From assembly GCF_047238345.1 (NCBI RefSeq), contig NZ_JBDFMQ010000001.1, positions 992,001 through 1,056,000 on the forward strand: a DNA stretch of 64,000 nt, written 5' to 3'. A program made the translations under genes and the position numbers. A model generated the notes under the pieces. The model searched no databases. It saw only the letters and a program-made list of their open reading frames with translations, and was not told the origin of the DNA. Numbering within the stretch: the stretch's first letter is position 1; every line of letters starts with the position of its first letter. This DNA comes from Shouchella sp047238345. Lineage in GTDB: Bacteria; Bacillota; Bacilli; Bacillales; Bacillaceae_D. Shown one piece after another: positions 25,600 through 34,557 of the stretch.

Positions 25600-26699
25600 A
25601 CATCTGGCTAAATTTGCTATTCATCGGATTGGCGAACGGCATTGTAGCTGTTTCAACTCCAGAATTAATGGAAAACCCTTTTTTTTGGATCATTCTCGGT
25701 TTGATGATAGCGGGTATTTGTTCTGAACCTCTTTGGTCAAAACCGATTTATCTCTACAACATACTAATTTTTATCGTGACGATTTTCTTAATTTTCTATC
25801 GTGTTGATCAGGGTTGGCTGATCATATGGAGCTTGGTTTTCCTTGCTTTTTATACACGAATCGATAAAAGGAGCTATTCTTTCCTATTACTGATCTTCCT
25901 TCTGTGCGCTATCGCGGGTACAACTTCGAATGGGGCAGCCATGTTGCTCGCATTATTCATATCCTCCATCAGTCTCTATTGTGCGTGGTCTGCAAATCAG
26001 CAGCGACAGCTGACCAATGAGAGCGAAGTTAAAAGTGAAACACTGGTCTATGAAAATCGTTTACTTAAAAGACAGTTGTTAGAGGAAGAAGACTTGGTAA
26101 AGCAAGCAGAACGTACTCGAATTGCTCGGGATGTGCATGATACTGTCGGACATCAGTTAACCGCTCTTGGTATGCAGTTGCAAATGGCTGAACTACATGA
26201 AAAAGAAGAAAATCACTATCTTATGGGGGCCAGACAAACAGCTCGTCAAGCATTAGACGAAATGAGAAATGCTGTACAGGCACTTGAAAAAGAAGAAGTT
26301 CGCGGTGTTGCCATGATCGTTCGATTAATTCGCAAATTAGAGGTAGAAAGCCATGTTCGCGTGACGTTAAAAACTGAAAATGGCGCACTTTCCAAGCAAT
26401 TATCCAATGAGCAAAGTATTGCTCTCTACCGTTTTGTACAAGAAGGGTTAACAAACGCGATGCGGCATGCGTATGCCAAAAAAGTGGACGTGACACTTTC
26501 GGTATATGCAGAAACAACATATGTTGCAATTGTTAAAAACGAAGCCACACCAACAACGTTTAAAGAGGGATTTGGACTTTCGCAACTCCGGAATCGATTC
26601 GAGGCTTTAGAGGGACAATTTTTTGCTCGATTTAAAGAGAAGGATTTTTATATGAAAGGGGTGTTTCCACTTGAGCCAAAAACAAATCCTGATCGTTGA
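25596..26699 (+). CDS. sensor histidine kinase, NarL-type partner (LnrJ-like)
   Basis: This 367-aa protein has four or five N-terminal membrane segments (about 1-125) with almost no extracytoplasmic domain, a short coiled coil, and a HisKA_3 dimerisation domain with phospho-acceptor His181 in ARDVHDTVGHQ. An HATPase domain follows, with RFVQEGLTNAMRHA (N box) and GFGLSQLRNR. The small sensor suggests detection of a membrane-active compound. Gene order kinase, regulator, ATPase, permease, permease is that of B. subtilis lnrJKLMN (linearmycin resistance). It overlaps both neighbours. Confidence 0.85.
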   Translation: MNIWLNLLFIGLANGIVAVSTPELMENPFFWIILGLMIAGICSEPLWSKPIYLYNILIFIVTIFLIFYRVDQGWLIIWSLVFLAFYTRIDKRSYSFLLLIFLLCAIAGTTSNGAAMLLALFISSISLYCAWSANQQRQLTNESEVKSETLVYENRLLKRQLLEEEDLVKQAERTRIARDVHDTVGHQLTALGMQLQMAELHEKEENHYLMGARQTARQALDEMRNAVQALEKEEVRGVAMIVRLIRKLEVESHVRVTLKTENGALSKQLSNEQSIALYRFVQEGLTNAMRHAYAKKVDVTLSVYAETTYVAIVKNEATPTTFKEGFGLSQLRNRFEALEGQFFARFKEKDFYMKGVFPLEPKTNPDR

Positions 26700-27306
26700 A
26701 GATCAACCGATTGTTAGACAGGGGCTAAAAATGATGATTGAATTCGGTGGAGAGTACGACGTGCAGGAAGCAAGTGATGGTTTAGAAGCGGTGAAAATCG
26801 CACTTTCACACCACCTGGATTTAATTTTAATGGATGTGCGCATGCCGAATATGGACGGTATCCATGCAGTGAAAGAAATTCGGAGACTAAAGAAACAAGT
26901 GAAAATCGTGATGCTGACAACGTTTGCGGATGAAGATTATGCACTTCAATCGTTAAAGCTAGGAGCAAACGGATACATATTAAAGGATGCCGACCGAGAC
27001 AGTTTAATGCTTTCAATAAAAAAAGCACTAGATGGCGAGATGATTCTAGATGGACAAGTCGCGTCGAAAATCATTCCTACATTACTTGAACAAAATCAGG
27101 TGGAGCAGAGAGCGACCCCGAATTTAACAGAGCGAGAAAGAGACATTGTTCGTATGGTTGGAGAGGGATTAAGCAACGCAGAGATTGCAGAGGCACTGTT
27201 TTTAACAGTTGGGACAGTGAAAAACTATATTAGCCAGCTGTTTTTAAAACTACATGTTCGCGATCGAACACAGTTAGCGATTTATTCTATTAAAAACCAG
27301 ATATGA
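26671..27306 (+). CDS. NarL/FixJ family response regulator (LnrK-like)
   Basis: The 211-aa regulator has a receiver domain with phospho-acceptor Asp55 in LILMDVRMPNMDG and a LuxR-type DNA-binding domain at about 145-205 (LTERERDIVRMVGEG, then NAEIAEALFLTVGTVKNYIS). The TTG start lies 29 nt inside the kinase gene, just after AAAGGGGTG. The stop codon falls within a palindrome that is probably this regulator's own binding site ahead of the ABC exporter genes. Confidence 0.88.
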   Translation: MSQKQILIVEDQPIVRQGLKMMIEFGGEYDVQEASDGLEAVKIALSHHLDLILMDVRMPNMDGIHAVKEIRRLKKQVKIVMLTTFADEDYALQSLKLGANGYILKDADRDSLMLSIKKALDGEMILDGQVASKIIPTLLEQNQVEQRATPNLTERERDIVRMVGEGLSNAEIAEALFLTVGTVKNYISQLFLKLHVRDRTQLAIYSIKNQI

Positions 27307-27346
27307 CTTAAGTCATATAAAAACAAGAAACGAGTGACTTAAGTAA
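27301..27346 (+). promoter_or_regulatory. tandem palindromic operator ahead of the ABC exporter
   Basis: ATATGACTTAAGTCATAT at 27301-27318 is a perfect 18-bp palindrome covering the regulator's stop codon. Its core TGACTTAAGT recurs at 27335-27344, exactly 31 bp (about three helical turns) downstream, in the gap before the ATPase gene. Same-face spaced palindromes are typical for NarL-type response regulators. Confidence 0.65.
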
Positions 27347-27404
27347 ATCCTCACAGCCTACTAAGTCCATTACACTAGAAACTATACAAATGGAGGTGAG
27401 TGGT

Positions 27405-28334
27405 TTGATTGAGACTGAACAAGTGAGTAAATCATTCAAATCTGTACAGGCGGTAAAAGATGTAGGTCTTTATTTAAAAAGTGGTGAGTCTGTTGGGTTG
27501 CTCGGACCAAACGGAGCTGGTAAATCTACACTAATTGACATGTTATCGAGCTTAAGCAAGCCTACAAAAGGAAGTATTTTCTTTAATGGGAAACCGATCT
27601 TCTCTCAATTAAAAGCGTTCCGAGAAAAAATCGGTGTCGTCCCCCAAGATCTTGCATTGTATGAAGAATTAACTGCAAGAGAAAACTTACTATTTTTTGG
27701 AAAAGCGTATAAATTAAATGGGGCGCTCTTGCATGATCGTGTTAGCGAACTATTAAAAATGGTTGAGTTAGAAGAACGTAAAAATGATCAAGTAAAGACG
27801 TACTCAGGTGGAATGAAGCGGCGATTGAATTTGGCGATTGCGTTAATTCACAAACCAGACTTTCTAATACTAGATGAACCAACTGTTGGTATTGATCCTC
27901 ATTCAAGGAGGTATTTGCTCGATTTAATTCGAACACTGCAACGTGAAGAAGGGAAAACCATTCTGTATACAAGTCACTATATGGAAGAAGTTGAATACCT
28001 CTGTGATCGCATTTACATTCTGGACCGAGGTTCAATCATTGCTTCAGGGACAAACGAAGAAATCAAACATATTTTAAACCAGGAATGGACCTATGAGCTT
28101 TTGGTAAATGAAAAGAATGAGCAATTAGAAGATGAGCTTCATTCAATAGAAGCAGTAAAATCTGTGAATCAGCTGGAGCGAGGCTACCGGGTTGTTTCAC
28201 AAGATGAAGGTCTATTCCGTTCACTCTTGCAAGTAACAGAGTCGGCAGGGGTTGAAGTTCAAGGGATCAAAGTAGAAGAGCCGACTTTAGAAGATGTATT
28301 TTTACATTTAACTGGTCGTTCTTTGCGCGATTAA
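27405..28334 (+). CDS. ABC exporter ATP-binding protein (LnrL-like)
   Basis: The 309-aa ATPase has Walker A GPNGAGKST (34-42), Q-loop VVPQD, signature YSGGMKRRLN and Walker B FLILDEPTVGID. It has the C-terminal extension of drug- and antibiotic-exporter ATPases (DrrA/CcmA type). It works with the two ABC-2 permeases that follow. TTG 27405 is preferred, with GGAGGTGAG directly upstream; the ATG at 27390 overlaps that site. Confidence 0.85.
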   Translation: MIETEQVSKSFKSVQAVKDVGLYLKSGESVGLLGPNGAGKSTLIDMLSSLSKPTKGSIFFNGKPIFSQLKAFREKIGVVPQDLALYEELTARENLLFFGKAYKLNGALLHDRVSELLKMVELEERKNDQVKTYSGGMKRRLNLAIALIHKPDFLILDEPTVGIDPHSRRYLLDLIRTLQREEGKTILYTSHYMEEVEYLCDRIYILDRGSIIASGTNEEIKHILNQEWTYELLVNEKNEQLEDELHSIEAVKSVNQLERGYRVVSQDEGLFRSLLQVTESAGVEVQGIKVEEPTLEDVFLHLTGRSLRD

Positions 28335-28346
28335 CGAGGTGATGAC

Positions 28347-29534
28347 ATGAGTATCTTGAGAAAAGAATTAAAACAACTCCTCAATGATAAAGCTGCCTTG
28401 TTAACCACGCTACTGCTGCCATTTATTTCAACGATGATTTTAGGATTTGCGTTGGCAAACGCTTTTGGGTCGCAAGCTGAATTAGACAGTGTGTCGATTG
28501 CAATCGTTGAATCGAGTGGATTAGATGAAGACATCTCCATGGCAAACGATGCGCTTTCAGTAGGGGAAGAACTGTTGCAGCAAACCGCTGTACCGGATTC
28601 TCTTTTCGTCAACTTAGATGAAGAGATGGTTGTTGATTATTTTTCAGATGGTGATGATTTTATAGAGGAAGATTATACAGCGGTAGTTGCCATTCCTGCT
28701 GATTATAGATATAACGTATGGCTTGAGCAATTTGGTGTTGAAAGCGATCGAGAGACTGAACCGTTTCACCTTTTGTTGAATCCGGAGCAACCTCAAGAAG
28801 CAATCATTGTTGAAACCATGCTAAACAGTTATTTAGATCAAGTTTATGGATACACGGTTCTTGGAGGAGAGGAGGAACTACCTCAGAATATTGGTGAGGT
28901 CGTTGTTCAGGGCGAGTCTCCGATTACGTCATTTGAATACTACACGTATGGAATGGGCGTAGTGTATGTGTTTTTTACAGCAGGCTTAATGGCGAACTTT
29001 GCATTCTCTGAAAAGAAGGCAAAGGTATATGGTCGATTGCTTTTAGCCAATATTCAGCCAGTCAGTTATTTATTCGCAAAATTTGTAACGTCTTTTTTCA
29101 TCGTCCTTTTACAATTAATGGTGTTATTTGCTCTGTCCATGCTAGTTTTCCAACTTACCGTTAGTCAGTGGGGAAGTTTTTTAGCGGTCATTGGTGTCTT
29201 GTGTTTATCTGTTGCTAGTGTGGCTTCACTTCTGGTGGCCGTTACATTTAGAGCGAATTCTGAAAAGGCAGCAAACGTATTTATGCTTTTGATCGTTTCG
29301 GTTCTCGCTTTTCTAGGTGGAAGTTTCTTTCCAACGTCGGATTTGTCACCAGCACTCGCTGAGATTGGTCGTTTTACACCTAATGGCCATGCTTTACAAG
29401 CACTTATTCAATCGGGTCAAGGTGCAACGATAGGAGATGTAACAGGATCGCTTTTCTATTTATCAGGTTTTGCGGTCGTATTTTTTGTGATTGCTTGGAT
29501 CGTGTTTCCTAGTAAAGGAGGGACAGTGAAATGA
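28347..29534 (+). CDS. ABC-2 type permease (LnrM-like)
   Basis: The 395-aa subunit has one N-terminal membrane helix (about 18-38), a large acidic extracytoplasmic domain (about 40-205) and five or six C-terminal helices, the ABC2_membrane_3 layout. PTSDLSPALAEIGRFTPNGHALQAL before the last helix is a family feature. It follows the ATPase gene by 12 nt with GAGGTGATGAC as binding site and overlaps the second permease by 4 nt, so both probably form one heterodimeric exporter. Confidence 0.8.
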   Translation: MSILRKELKQLLNDKAALLTTLLLPFISTMILGFALANAFGSQAELDSVSIAIVESSGLDEDISMANDALSVGEELLQQTAVPDSLFVNLDEEMVVDYFSDGDDFIEEDYTAVVAIPADYRYNVWLEQFGVESDRETEPFHLLLNPEQPQEAIIVETMLNSYLDQVYGYTVLGGEEELPQNIGEVVVQGESPITSFEYYTYGMGVVYVFFTAGLMANFAFSEKKAKVYGRLLLANIQPVSYLFAKFVTSFFIVLLQLMVLFALSMLVFQLTVSQWGSFLAVIGVLCLSVASVASLLVAVTFRANSEKAANVFMLLIVSVLAFLGGSFFPTSDLSPALAEIGRFTPNGHALQALIQSGQGATIGDVTGSLFYLSGFAVVFFVIAWIVFPSKGGTVK

Positions 29535-30592
29535 ATGCCATATTCTATCAGTATGCGAAAGAAATCATTCGCTCACCGTTGACGCTCTTATTAATGATTG
29601 GCATGACCATCTTGTTTTCCATCATTATGAGTAGTTCAAACACCTCTGAAGTGGAAGTTAGTGTTTACTCTACTGAACTATCTGACGAACAGGTAAACGA
29701 AAAAGTAACCGAACTGCATGATGAACATTCACGTTTTTCATTTGCAGTTATAGACAAAACTGAGGCCGAGCGACGTTTAGCGTCACAACAAGAAGAAGCA
29801 ATTGTTCAATTAGAGGACGATACGTACACGATTCATGCTGCGTATGAAGAAGCGCCAATTGTTTATATGATTGAGCCTGCTATTCGCTCTCACTATATGA
29901 TAACTCAAGTAGAGGAAAGAGGAGATCGTGAGGCAGTCAATCAAGAGTTATTTGCATTTGAATCGTCTGCAATGGAAGAGGAGCAAGGGGTGGATTATAA
30001 TCTACACAGCTTATTTGGATTTACGCTATTCTTTTCCTTTTTTACAATGGGGTTTACGATTTTAACCATCATTGAATTAAAAGAAAATGGTGTATGGAAT
30101 CGACTTCTGTTAACGCCTACATCAAAAACCCAATTGTATGTTAGTAATTTGCTCGTGGCATTTGTCCTTTCCTTTACCCAAATTGCCATTGTGCTTTCGA
30201 TCTTTGCGCTCTTCTTTGACGTTGACTTCTATGGTGGTTTCTGGAATTTGTATCTTGTCATTGTGCCCTATTTATTTGCGACCATGGCGTTTGGTATTTT
30301 TATGAGTGGTATCGTCACGTCTTCTCAACAGTTATCTGCTGTTATTCCGCTCTTTGCCACAAGTTTTGCCATGCTTGGAGGAACGTTTTGGCCATTAGAC
30401 GTTGTAGAATCAGATATCATGCTCGCACTGTCGCATATGAGTCCATTACGCTATGGTCTTGAAATGATGGCAGGCGCTACTTATGGAGGATGGAATCTCG
30501 CTGACTTCTTACTACCAAGTGCGATTTTAATCTTTATGGGTTTGGCATTTACAGGTATTGGGATTCGCTTAATGGAGAGAAAGGCGGTTTAA
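29531..30592 (+). CDS. ABC-2 type permease (LnrN-like)
   Basis: The 353-aa second permease has the same layout as its neighbour: an N-terminal helix (about 15-33), an acidic extracytoplasmic region to about 155, then six helices. It contains FWPLDVVESDIMLALSHMSPLRYGLE, matching the FxPxxxxP pattern of ABC-2 exporters. It completes the LnrLMN-like unit; such exporters in Bacillus remove membrane-active polyenes and lipopeptides. The substrate here is not known. Confidence 0.8.
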   Translation: MNAIFYQYAKEIIRSPLTLLLMIGMTILFSIIMSSSNTSEVEVSVYSTELSDEQVNEKVTELHDEHSRFSFAVIDKTEAERRLASQQEEAIVQLEDDTYTIHAAYEEAPIVYMIEPAIRSHYMITQVEERGDREAVNQELFAFESSAMEEEQGVDYNLHSLFGFTLFFSFFTMGFTILTIIELKENGVWNRLLLTPTSKTQLYVSNLLVAFVLSFTQIAIVLSIFALFFDVDFYGGFWNLYLVIVPYLFATMAFGIFMSGIVTSSQQLSAVIPLFATSFAMLGGTFWPLDVVESDIMLALSHMSPLRYGLEMMAGATYGGWNLADFLLPSAILIFMGLAFTGIGIRLMERKAV

Positions 30593-30611
30593 AGAAACCG
30601 TAGATTTTTTG
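30584..30611 (+). terminator. terminator of the ABC exporter operon
   Basis: CGGTTT and AAACCG form a short stem that includes the stop codon of the last permease, followed by TAGATTTTTT. The stem is short, so the confidence is moderate. Confidence 0.6.
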
Positions 30612-30624
30612 AAACGAGTTTAGA

Positions 30625-30677
30625 GAAAAAAGCCTTCTGCAGTGTTTCCTTTTTTCAAGTGATACGCTGGAGGAGGC
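30625..30677 (-). terminator. terminator of the cysteine-hydrolase-like gene
   Basis: On the minus strand GCCTCCTCCAGCGT pairs imperfectly with ACACTGCAGAAGGC and is followed by TTTTTT. It lies just after the gene ending at 30684. Confidence 0.65.
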
Positions 30678-30683
30678 AATCTT

Positions 30684-31553
30684 TTAAAGGTTGTCTTGAC
30701 GATATACGACATAATGTCGTTCCCAGAGTTTTTCTAATGTAGAAAGCGAGACGAGTTTCCAAGGGTGAAATAAAGTTTGCCCATTTTTATTAAAAAAGAG
30801 TTGATGATCCACACAATAAGTAGCGTGAATAATAGTCCCTTCTTCATTTTTCCATATGAGCACATCATTCTGTTTTATGTCACTGTTAAGGTGTTCTTTA
30901 TATTGATTCAAGGTTAAGGCCGTTTGAAATGGCTCTTCATGTAGCCATTCATTTTTATGCCAATCTATAGCTGTAATGGCATAAAGCGTCGCAGAAAGAC
31001 AGTTCGGCCCACTTGAAGCTGGAAACTGATTGACGGTTGTTTCAATGTGGCGAGGTAAATAGGTAGACGATGGCTCAGTTGTCCAAGAATCCCAATCTTG
31101 AGCATAGTGAGTCAAAATTCTCTTTCTTTGATCGAGTGGAAGGGTATACCACATTCTCGATTGGACCACAACTTTAGATCCGTTTAAATAAGATGATTTA
31201 ACTCTTGGTTCAGAAAAGTAATGAGAAGGTAAGATCCCCCCACGATTATAGCGGATTTGCAGCTTTATTATCCATTCCCGCTCTATTTCACACATCTGTT
31301 CAAGCCAGTTTGGTTCAGCGATGATAACGGTGTCGACTTCTTTCGACAGCTGCCATGTTTCTAATGCACTTGTGAGACCTACTTGTGTATAGGTCGTATG
31401 TCTAAAAAAGCTTTTTCGATTCATTATAATTGTCTCATTTAATTGGGAAGTAACGCGGGAAAGATCTTCATTTTTAAGAAAAAAATAATCTCTATGCGGA
31501 ATATAAGTACGTGCCCAATGAGCCAAAACGGACGGGGAAGGTTCTATCTTCAT
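30684..31553 (-). CDS. uncharacterised protein with NlpC/P60- or CHAP-like C-terminal site
   Basis: The 289-aa protein has no signal peptide. The C-terminal part shows a papain-like arrangement: Cys185 in GPNCLSATLYAI at the start of a helix and His243 in GTIIHATYCVDHQLFFNKNG after a DVLIWKNEEG strand. This suggests a cysteine hydrolase or transglutaminase-like fold. The N-terminal 170 residues are not recognised. Start ATG 31553 is set by AGGAGGT 8 nt upstream. It lies downstream of the gbsR-type gene, but a large hairpin separates them, and its link to osmoprotection is uncertain. Confidence 0.6.
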   Translation of the reverse strand: MKIEPSPSVLAHWARTYIPHRDYFFLKNEDLSRVTSQLNETIIMNRKSFFRHTTYTQVGLTSALETWQLSKEVDTVIIAEPNWLEQMCEIEREWIIKLQIRYNRGGILPSHYFSEPRVKSSYLNGSKVVVQSRMWYTLPLDQRKRILTHYAQDWDSWTTEPSSTYLPRHIETTVNQFPASSGPNCLSATLYAITAIDWHKNEWLHEEPFQTALTLNQYKEHLNSDIKQNDVLIWKNEEGTIIHATYCVDHQLFFNKNGQTLFHPWKLVSLSTLEKLWERHYVVYRQDNL

Positions 31554-31580
31554 TCTTAAATACCTCCTCATGATCATGAT

Positions 31581-31643
31581 GCACACAAAGCGAGGCGAAG
31601 ACACGGTTTTAGACTGGATCATGTATTCGCCTCACGTGTGTGC
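31581..31643. repeat. long imperfect inverted repeat between gbsR-type gene and its downstream neighbour
   Basis: GCACACA...GAGGCGAA on one side and TTCGCCTC...TGTGTGC on the other form a two-part stem of 7 and 8 bp with a small internal loop. On the plus strand it is followed by TTTATTTTTTT, on the minus strand by no T run. It could stop antisense transcripts into the regulator gene or act as an mRNA-processing or stabilising structure. Confidence 0.6.
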
Positions 31644-31646
31644 GGT

Positions 31647-32192
31647 TTATTTTTTTGGTAACGTATCAAAAATGTCTCCAGATTCTAGTAAGGCTACAAA
31701 TTCATCGAGCCAGTCATAATAACCATTTGCATGACTTAACTTTGTTAAATCAACACTAATTTTATCGGCTAGATGTGGCGCATCTTCTTGCATCGCAAAC
31801 AATTCTTCTTTCATCTCATCACTTGCTTTTCGATTTCGTTCGATTGCTGTACGCCATTGCTTTGTAAAGATGGCGATAAATGAACTGTACCAATCATCTT
31901 CGGATGAATACAGGTCTTTTCTTACTCCCTTCTGCCATACTTTCCGTGCCATATTGGCTTCCGTTAACTGACGGATACTAGTGCTCATACTCGTTTTGCT
32001 CATCCCTAATTGCTCACTCATTTGGTCAAGTGTTAATGGTTCTTCTTCAAATAATAATGCCCCGTAAAGGCGCCCAGTGGATTCATTCATTCCATATAAA
32101 TGAAGATTGGTCGATAGTTCGTGAATGAATGTCTCCCGTACTTTCTGGAGTCGTTCCATATCAGAAGGTGAATCATAGTTGGTAGTCTCCAT
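31647..32192 (-). CDS. GbsR/MarR-type transcriptional regulator
   Basis: The 181-aa protein is similar in plan to the choline/betaine-responsive repressors GbsR and OpcR. It has a winged helix-turn-helix around residues 40-90 (LTLDQMSEQLGMSKTSMSTSIRQL) and a helical C-terminal part with the aromatic WYSSFIAIFTKQWRTA and YYDWLDEF segments. It is divergent from the OpuA betaine importer, so it most likely represses opuA depending on choline or betaine. The start ATG 32192 is set by GGAGGAA 7 nt upstream. Confidence 0.88.
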   Translation of the reverse strand: METTNYDSPSDMERLQKVRETFIHELSTNLHLYGMNESTGRLYGALLFEEEPLTLDQMSEQLGMSKTSMSTSIRQLTEANMARKVWQKGVRKDLYSSEDDWYSSFIAIFTKQWRTAIERNRKASDEMKEELFAMQEDAPHLADKISVDLTKLSHANGYYDWLDEFVALLESGDIFDTLPKK

Positions 32193-32366
32193 AATATTCC
32201 TCCAAATCTTTAATAAATAAAGTGTAACAAAATCCCAAATAAGTGGACACTGAGAGAAATACGAGCAATCATTAGGATTAGGGAGCATTTTGGAGGAAAC
32301 ATATCGTTAAATTTGTTTAATAAAAACTGTACAAACAATATAAACGGAGAGAATGATATATCCTGT

Positions 32367-32396
32367 TTGATTGATTTTTCGTTTATAAGGTATAGT
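32367..32396 (+). promoter_or_regulatory. candidate promoter of the opuA operon
   Basis: TTGATT (32367-32372) and TATAGT (32391-32396) are separated by 18 bp, about 45 nt before the ribosome binding site of opuAA. The regulator gene is divergent, so its operator should lie in or near this region. Confidence 0.5.
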
Positions 32397-32461
32397 TACA
32401 TAGTCACAAAGACACAGGAATTGTCGAAAATAAGCAGGAAATGTATAAAGAGGTGGAAGAC

Positions 32462-33679
32462 TTGTCGAAAATCAAGGTTGAAGGCTTAACTAAAGTGTTT
32501 GGCAAAAAACCTAAACGAGCCTTAGATATGTTGAAAGAGGGTAAGAAGAAGCCCGAGATCTTAGAGAAGACGGGGTTAACCGTTGGTGTTGATCGTGCAA
32601 ATTTTGAAGTTCAAGATGGCGAAATATTCGTAATTATGGGGCTTTCAGGTAGTGGAAAATCAACACTCGTCCGTTTATTAAATCGTTTAATCAACCCTAC
32701 TGCTGGAAGTGTAATGGTTGATGGTGAAGATTTAGCAAAAATGGATCAGAAAGATTTGCGTGAAGTGCGTCGTAAGAAAATGAGTATGGTGTTTCAGAAG
32801 TTTGGATTATTCCCAAACCGTACCATTTTAAATAATGTTGAGTATGGCCTTGAAATTCAAGGAATCCCACGTGAGAAAAGAAGAGAAACGGCTCAAACAT
32901 CATTAGAACTTGTTGGTTTAAAAGGATATGAAACAAGTTATCCTGATCAACTATCTGGTGGCATGCAGCAGCGTGTTGGTTTAGCGCGAGCGCTTGCTAA
33001 TGATCCTGATATTCTTTTAATGGATGAAGCGTTCTCGGCACTTGATCCACTTATTCGTAAAGATATGCAAGATGAATTGCTTGATTTACAGGAAAAAATG
33101 AATCGTACGATTATTTTTATTACGCATGATTTGGATGAGGCGCTGAGAATCGGAGATCGAATTATGATTATGAAAGACGGTTCGGTCGTTCAGATTGGAA
33201 CACCAGAAGAAATTTTGACGCAGCCAGAAAACGAATATGTTGAACGATTCGTTGAAGACGTTGATCGCTCAAAAGTCTTTACAGCTGAAAATGTAATGAT
33301 TCGTCCAGAAACCATTAATTTAGAAAAAGATGGTCCGCGAGTAGCATTACAGCGCATGAAGGATGCAGGAATTTCAAGTATTTATGTCACGAAACGAAAT
33401 CGTGAGCTTGTAGGAATTATTCACGCTACAGATGTTTCTGAGCTTATTAAGCAAAATATAAACAGTGTAGAATCCATTATTATTGAAGATGTACCAAGTG
33501 TAGAAAAAGATACGCCTTTAAATGAGTTAATGGACCGATTAGCAGTCAGTTCGGTACCGCTAGTCGTTAAAAAAGAGAATAAGTTACAAGGAATTATTGT
33601 TCGTAGCGCAGTCTTAGGTGCGTTATCAGGAAGTGAGGTTGATTTTAATGGATTTTCTACCCCGTCTGGAAGTAGGTGA
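32462..33679 (+). CDS. opuAA: glycine betaine/proline betaine ABC transporter ATP-binding protein OpuAA
   Basis: The 405-aa ATPase closely follows the B. subtilis OpuAA pattern: an N-terminal extension, Walker A GLSGSGKST, signature QLSGGMQQRVGLARAL, Walker B DILLMDEAFSALDPLIR, and two C-terminal CBS domains (about 285-400) that in this family sense ionic strength or nucleotides. It energises osmoprotectant uptake. The TTG start at 32462 has GAGGTGG just before it; ATG 32441 is possible but badly spaced. It overlaps opuAB by 32 nt. Confidence 0.93.
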   Translation: MSKIKVEGLTKVFGKKPKRALDMLKEGKKKPEILEKTGLTVGVDRANFEVQDGEIFVIMGLSGSGKSTLVRLLNRLINPTAGSVMVDGEDLAKMDQKDLREVRRKKMSMVFQKFGLFPNRTILNNVEYGLEIQGIPREKRRETAQTSLELVGLKGYETSYPDQLSGGMQQRVGLARALANDPDILLMDEAFSALDPLIRKDMQDELLDLQEKMNRTIIFITHDLDEALRIGDRIMIMKDGSVVQIGTPEEILTQPENEYVERFVEDVDRSKVFTAENVMIRPETINLEKDGPRVALQRMKDAGISSIYVTKRNRELVGIIHATDVSELIKQNINSVESIIIEDVPSVEKDTPLNELMDRLAVSSVPLVVKKENKLQGIIVRSAVLGALSGSEVDFNGFSTPSGSR

Positions 33680-34487
33680 GTGGGTCGAAACCTTTTCTGA
33701 ATGGTTGAAGAATGCTGAATGGTTCTTTGATGCCATTGTGTTTATGATTGGCTCTTTAATTGATGGTATTTATTGGGTTATTTCATTGCCACCCAGCTGG
33801 CTGTTTATTATTCTAGTAGCAGTAGGCACGTATATGTTAAATCGTGGTAAATGGGGTTTAGTTGCCTTTGTTGCGATAGGTTTAGTCTTTATTGATAGTT
33901 TGAATTTCTGGAACGGTATGCTTGATACATTATCAATCGTCCTTGCAGCTGGAATTATTTCCGTCATTTTTGGTGTACCACTTGGCATTTGGATGGCAAA
34001 AAAAGATGGCGTCGAGGCATTCTTCAAGCCTGTTCTTGACTTCATGCAGACGATGCCTGCGTTCGTTTATTTAATCCCAGCCGTGACATTTTTTGGTGTC
34101 GGTATGGTTCCTGGTGTTGTTGCATCTGTAATCTTTGCAATGCCGCCAACGGTTCGAATGACCAATTTAGGAATACGTCAAGTATCAACAGAACTGATTG
34201 AGGCGTCAGAAGCATTTGGTTCAACCGGTTCACAGAAATTATTTAAAGTGCAATTACCTTTAGCTAAAGGAACCATGATGGCTGGTATTAACCAAACCGT
34301 TATGCTTGCCCTGTCAATGGTCGTTATTGCCGCAATGATCGGTGCATCTGGTATTGGTCGTGATGTGTATCGAGCAGTTGGGCAAAATGATATTGGTGCA
34401 GGTTTTGAATCAGGAATAGCGATCGTTATCCTTGCAATTATCCTTGATCGTTTAACACAAAGTTTCAACAAAAAGCAAGAAGCGTAA
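33648..34487 (+). CDS. opuAB: glycine betaine ABC transporter permease OpuAB
   Basis: The 279-aa permease has seven or eight membrane helices and the binding-protein-dependent transport EAA loop (IEASEAFGSTGSQKLFKVQLPLA) at about residues 190-212, which contacts OpuAA. MQTMPAFVYLIPAVTFFG is the conserved segment of ProW/OpuAB. Start ATG 33648 follows AAGTGAGGT inside opuAA. Residues before the first helix are amphipathic, as in OpuAB. Confidence 0.93.
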   Translation: MDFLPRLEVGEWVETFSEWLKNAEWFFDAIVFMIGSLIDGIYWVISLPPSWLFIILVAVGTYMLNRGKWGLVAFVAIGLVFIDSLNFWNGMLDTLSIVLAAGIISVIFGVPLGIWMAKKDGVEAFFKPVLDFMQTMPAFVYLIPAVTFFGVGMVPGVVASVIFAMPPTVRMTNLGIRQVSTELIEASEAFGSTGSQKLFKVQLPLAKGTMMAGINQTVMLALSMVVIAAMIGASGIGRDVYRAVGQNDIGAGFESGIAIVILAIILDRLTQSFNKKQEA

Positions 34488-34557
34488 CGCATAGAAATAA
34501 GGGGGATATCCCCCCTTTAAAAATAAACAAAGAAAACATATAGGAGGTCAATTACGT

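Noticed and set aside
27390..27404. ATG 27390 as start of the exporter ATPase
   Set aside because: It overlaps the GGAGGTGAG binding site; TTG 27405 has correct spacing.
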